DNA of 6,466 nucleotides from Rhodospirillales bacterium (GTDB taxonomy: Bacteria; Pseudomonadota; Alphaproteobacteria; Rhodospirillales; 2-02-FULL-58-16). Below, piece after piece: positions 5,683-6,466 of this stretch. Below the pieces are notes generated by a model. That model saw nothing but the letters and a program-made list of their open reading frames with translations, was not told the DNA's origin and did no database searches. The position numbers and the translations under genes were made by a program. Positions within the stretch are counted from its first letter, which is position 1; each line of letters opens with the position of its first letter. Where the stretch lies: contig JAJFIG010000176.1 in NCBI GenBank assembly GCA_021775195.1, forward strand, positions 1-6,466. The letters run 5' to 3'.

Positions 5683-6047
5683 CGGAAGATACATTTCGCG
5701 AGCGCGAGAAAAGCTACGAGGCCAAGTTCAAGCTCGACGAGGAACTGAAGTTCAAGGCCCAGTCGCGGCGCAACAAGCTGCTCGGCCTGTGGGCCGCCGA
5801 ACGCATGGGGTTGGCCGAGGCCGAGGCCGAGGGTTACGCCAAGGAGGTCGTCCTTTCCGACCTCATGGAGCCCGACGAGGCCGATGTTGTGCGCAAGCTG
5901 CTCGAGGATTTCCGGAACCACCGGATTGAGGCCAGCGAGGAGGAAATCGACGCTGAAATGAAGCGGCTGCACGTCATCGCCATGGACCAGATCCTCGACG
6001 ACTATCCCGAGCCCCTTGGCCCCGATCACGCAAGGGTCGGCGACTGA
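5679..6047 (+). CDS. DUF1476 family protein, F1-ATPase zeta-subunit-type inhibitor
   Basis: This 122-residue, highly charged, mostly helical protein matches the alphaproteobacterial DUF1476 family, whose Paracoccus denitrificans member is the zeta subunit that inhibits ATP hydrolysis by F1-ATPase. The N-terminal FREREKSYEAKFKLDEEL (6-23) corresponds to the inhibitory helix, followed by the conserved FKAQSRRNKLLGLWAAERMG (25-44) and a C-terminal helical part from about 52 to 108 (YAKEVVLSDL, VVRKLLEDFR, EEIDAEMKRL). No signal peptide or membrane segment is seen, as expected for a cytoplasmic protein acting on the F1 head. GGGAG lies 8 nt before the ATG. It is the only plus-strand gene here, divergent from the NRDE gene and convergent with purB. 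It has its own extended -10 promoter. Family membership is firm; inhibitor activity in this organism is inferred from Paracoccus. Confidence 0.93.
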   Translation: MTEDTFREREKSYEAKFKLDEELKFKAQSRRNKLLGLWAAERMGLAEAEAEGYAKEVVLSDLMEPDEADVVRKLLEDFRNHRIEASEEEIDAEMKRLHVIAMDQILDDYPEPLGPDHARVGD

Positions 6048-6073
6048 GCCCCGGGCCTCTCTCAGGCCTCGCC
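6039..6073. terminator. Weak stem-loop between convergent zeta gene and purB
   Basis: GGCGACTGAG pairs with CTCAG and TCGCC across a 12-nt loop, with a 3-nt bulge, spanning both stop codons. No T-run follows on either strand, so if it ends transcripts it does so inefficiently or with help. It is the only structure seen near the 14-bp gap between the two stops. Confidence 0.25.
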
Positions 6074-6466
6074 GAAGACGCGCCGGAAGATCGTATCCAC
6101 GTGCTTGGTGTGATAGCCCATATCGAACAGGTCCTCGAGGGCATCGGCGCTTAGGCACGCCATCACCTCACTGTCGTCCTTCAGCAGATCCAGGAAGCTC
6201 TTCCCCTCCTGCCACACGGTCATGGCGTTGCGCTGCACCGCCAGATAGGCGTCCTCGCGGCTCATTCCCGCCTGGGTCAGGGCTAGCAAGACCCGCTGCG
6301 AAAACACCAGCCCGCCCAACTGGTCCAGGTTGGCCTGCATGTTTTCCGGATAGACCAGCAGCTTGTCGACGACGCCGATAAGGCGCGCCAGGGCGAAGTC
6401 GAGCCCGATGGTGGTGTCGGGGCCGATCACCCGTTCCACCGACGAATGGGAGATGTCGCGCTCGTG
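6062..6466 (-). CDS. purB: Adenylosuccinate lyase (partial, C-terminal part; 5' end outside window)
   Basis: The minus-strand frame runs from the right edge through 134 codons to a TGA at 6064-6062. It opens with HERDISHSSVERVIGPD, the PurB segment that follows the central active-site region, and continues through the ADSL C-terminal domain: LDFALARLIGVVDKLLVYPENM, GGLVFSQRVLLALTQAG, REDAYLAVQRNAM and GYHTKHVDTIFRRVFG in order. PurB performs two beta-eliminations: SAICAR to AICAR plus fumarate, and adenylosuccinate to AMP plus fumarate. An internal GTG at 6439 could be mistaken for a start but the frame continues upstream with PurB sequence. The catalytic loop and N-terminal two thirds lie outside the window. 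It is transcribed in the same direction as purC but is separated from it by the zeta and NRDE genes, so it is probably its own unit. Confidence 0.96.
   Translation of the reverse strand, partial: HERDISHSSVERVIGPDTTIGLDFALARLIGVVDKLLVYPENMQANLDQLGGLVFSQRVLLALTQAGMSREDAYLAVQRNAMTVWQEGKSFLDLLKDDSEVMACLSADALEDLFDMGYHTKHVDTIFRRVFGEA

Noticed and set aside
4770..6158. 462-codon version of the NRDE protein
   Set aside because: The extra N-terminal 206 codons run antisense to the zeta gene and partly through intergenic DNA; the family begins with MC at 5540.
1..6466. Mobile elements, CRISPR arrays, tRNA or rRNA genes, phage or defence genes
   Set aside because: No transposase-like or defence-like protein, regularly spaced repeats or tRNA-like cloverleaf sequence was seen; every gene fits a conserved chromosomal neighbourhood.

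Overview
This window looks like a high-GC alphaproteobacterial chromosome, most plausibly from the Rhodospirillales/Rhodospirillaceae. The evidence is the high-GC codon usage and a DUF1476 / F1-ATPase zeta-subunit gene (a family known essentially from Alphaproteobacteria) lying among purine genes. The three-part PurS/PurQ/PurL form of FGAM synthase and the downstream bolA-grxD pair fit the same group. The order is inferred from protein character, not from a database search.

Layout, right to left along the minus strand (the main direction of transcription): the 3' end of purB enters from the right edge (6062-6466). A plus-strand gene for the zeta-type ATPase inhibitor (5679-6047) converges on it with 14 bp between stop codons. 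Next come a minus-strand NRDE/TANGO2-family gene (4770-5540) and then a compact purine run: purC (3879-4643), purS (3622-3864, GTG start), purQ (2834-3526) and purL (648-2837). Last are bolA (304-543) and the 5' part of a CGFS monothiol glutaredoxin gene, grxD (1-253), cut by the left edge. No mobile element, tRNA, rRNA or CRISPR array is visible.

Function: PurS, PurQ and PurL together form formylglycinamidine ribonucleotide synthase (FGAR to FGAM). PurC makes SAICAR, and PurB cleaves SAICAR to AICAR and also adenylosuccinate to AMP. Most of the middle of de novo IMP synthesis is therefore encoded here. BolA and CGFS glutaredoxin form a [2Fe-2S]-bridged heterodimer used in iron-sulfur handling. 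The zeta subunit is a natural inhibitor of F1-ATPase in alphaproteobacteria. The NRDE protein is of uncertain biochemical function.

Regulatory sequence is the most informative part beyond the genes. A good sigma70-type promoter (TTGACA, 17 bp, TATATG) starts on the base after the purL stop codon and should serve bolA-grxD. A plausible purC promoter carries a 14-bp dyad in its spacer and is followed by a perfect 9-bp leader hairpin. The zeta gene has a textbook extended -10 (TGG TATAAT), a leader stem-loop and a six-codon upstream ORF whose stop overlaps the zeta start codon. I see no previously undescribed multi-gene system; this is largely a conserved housekeeping region, and the points worth checking are the leaders and the placement of the NRDE gene.
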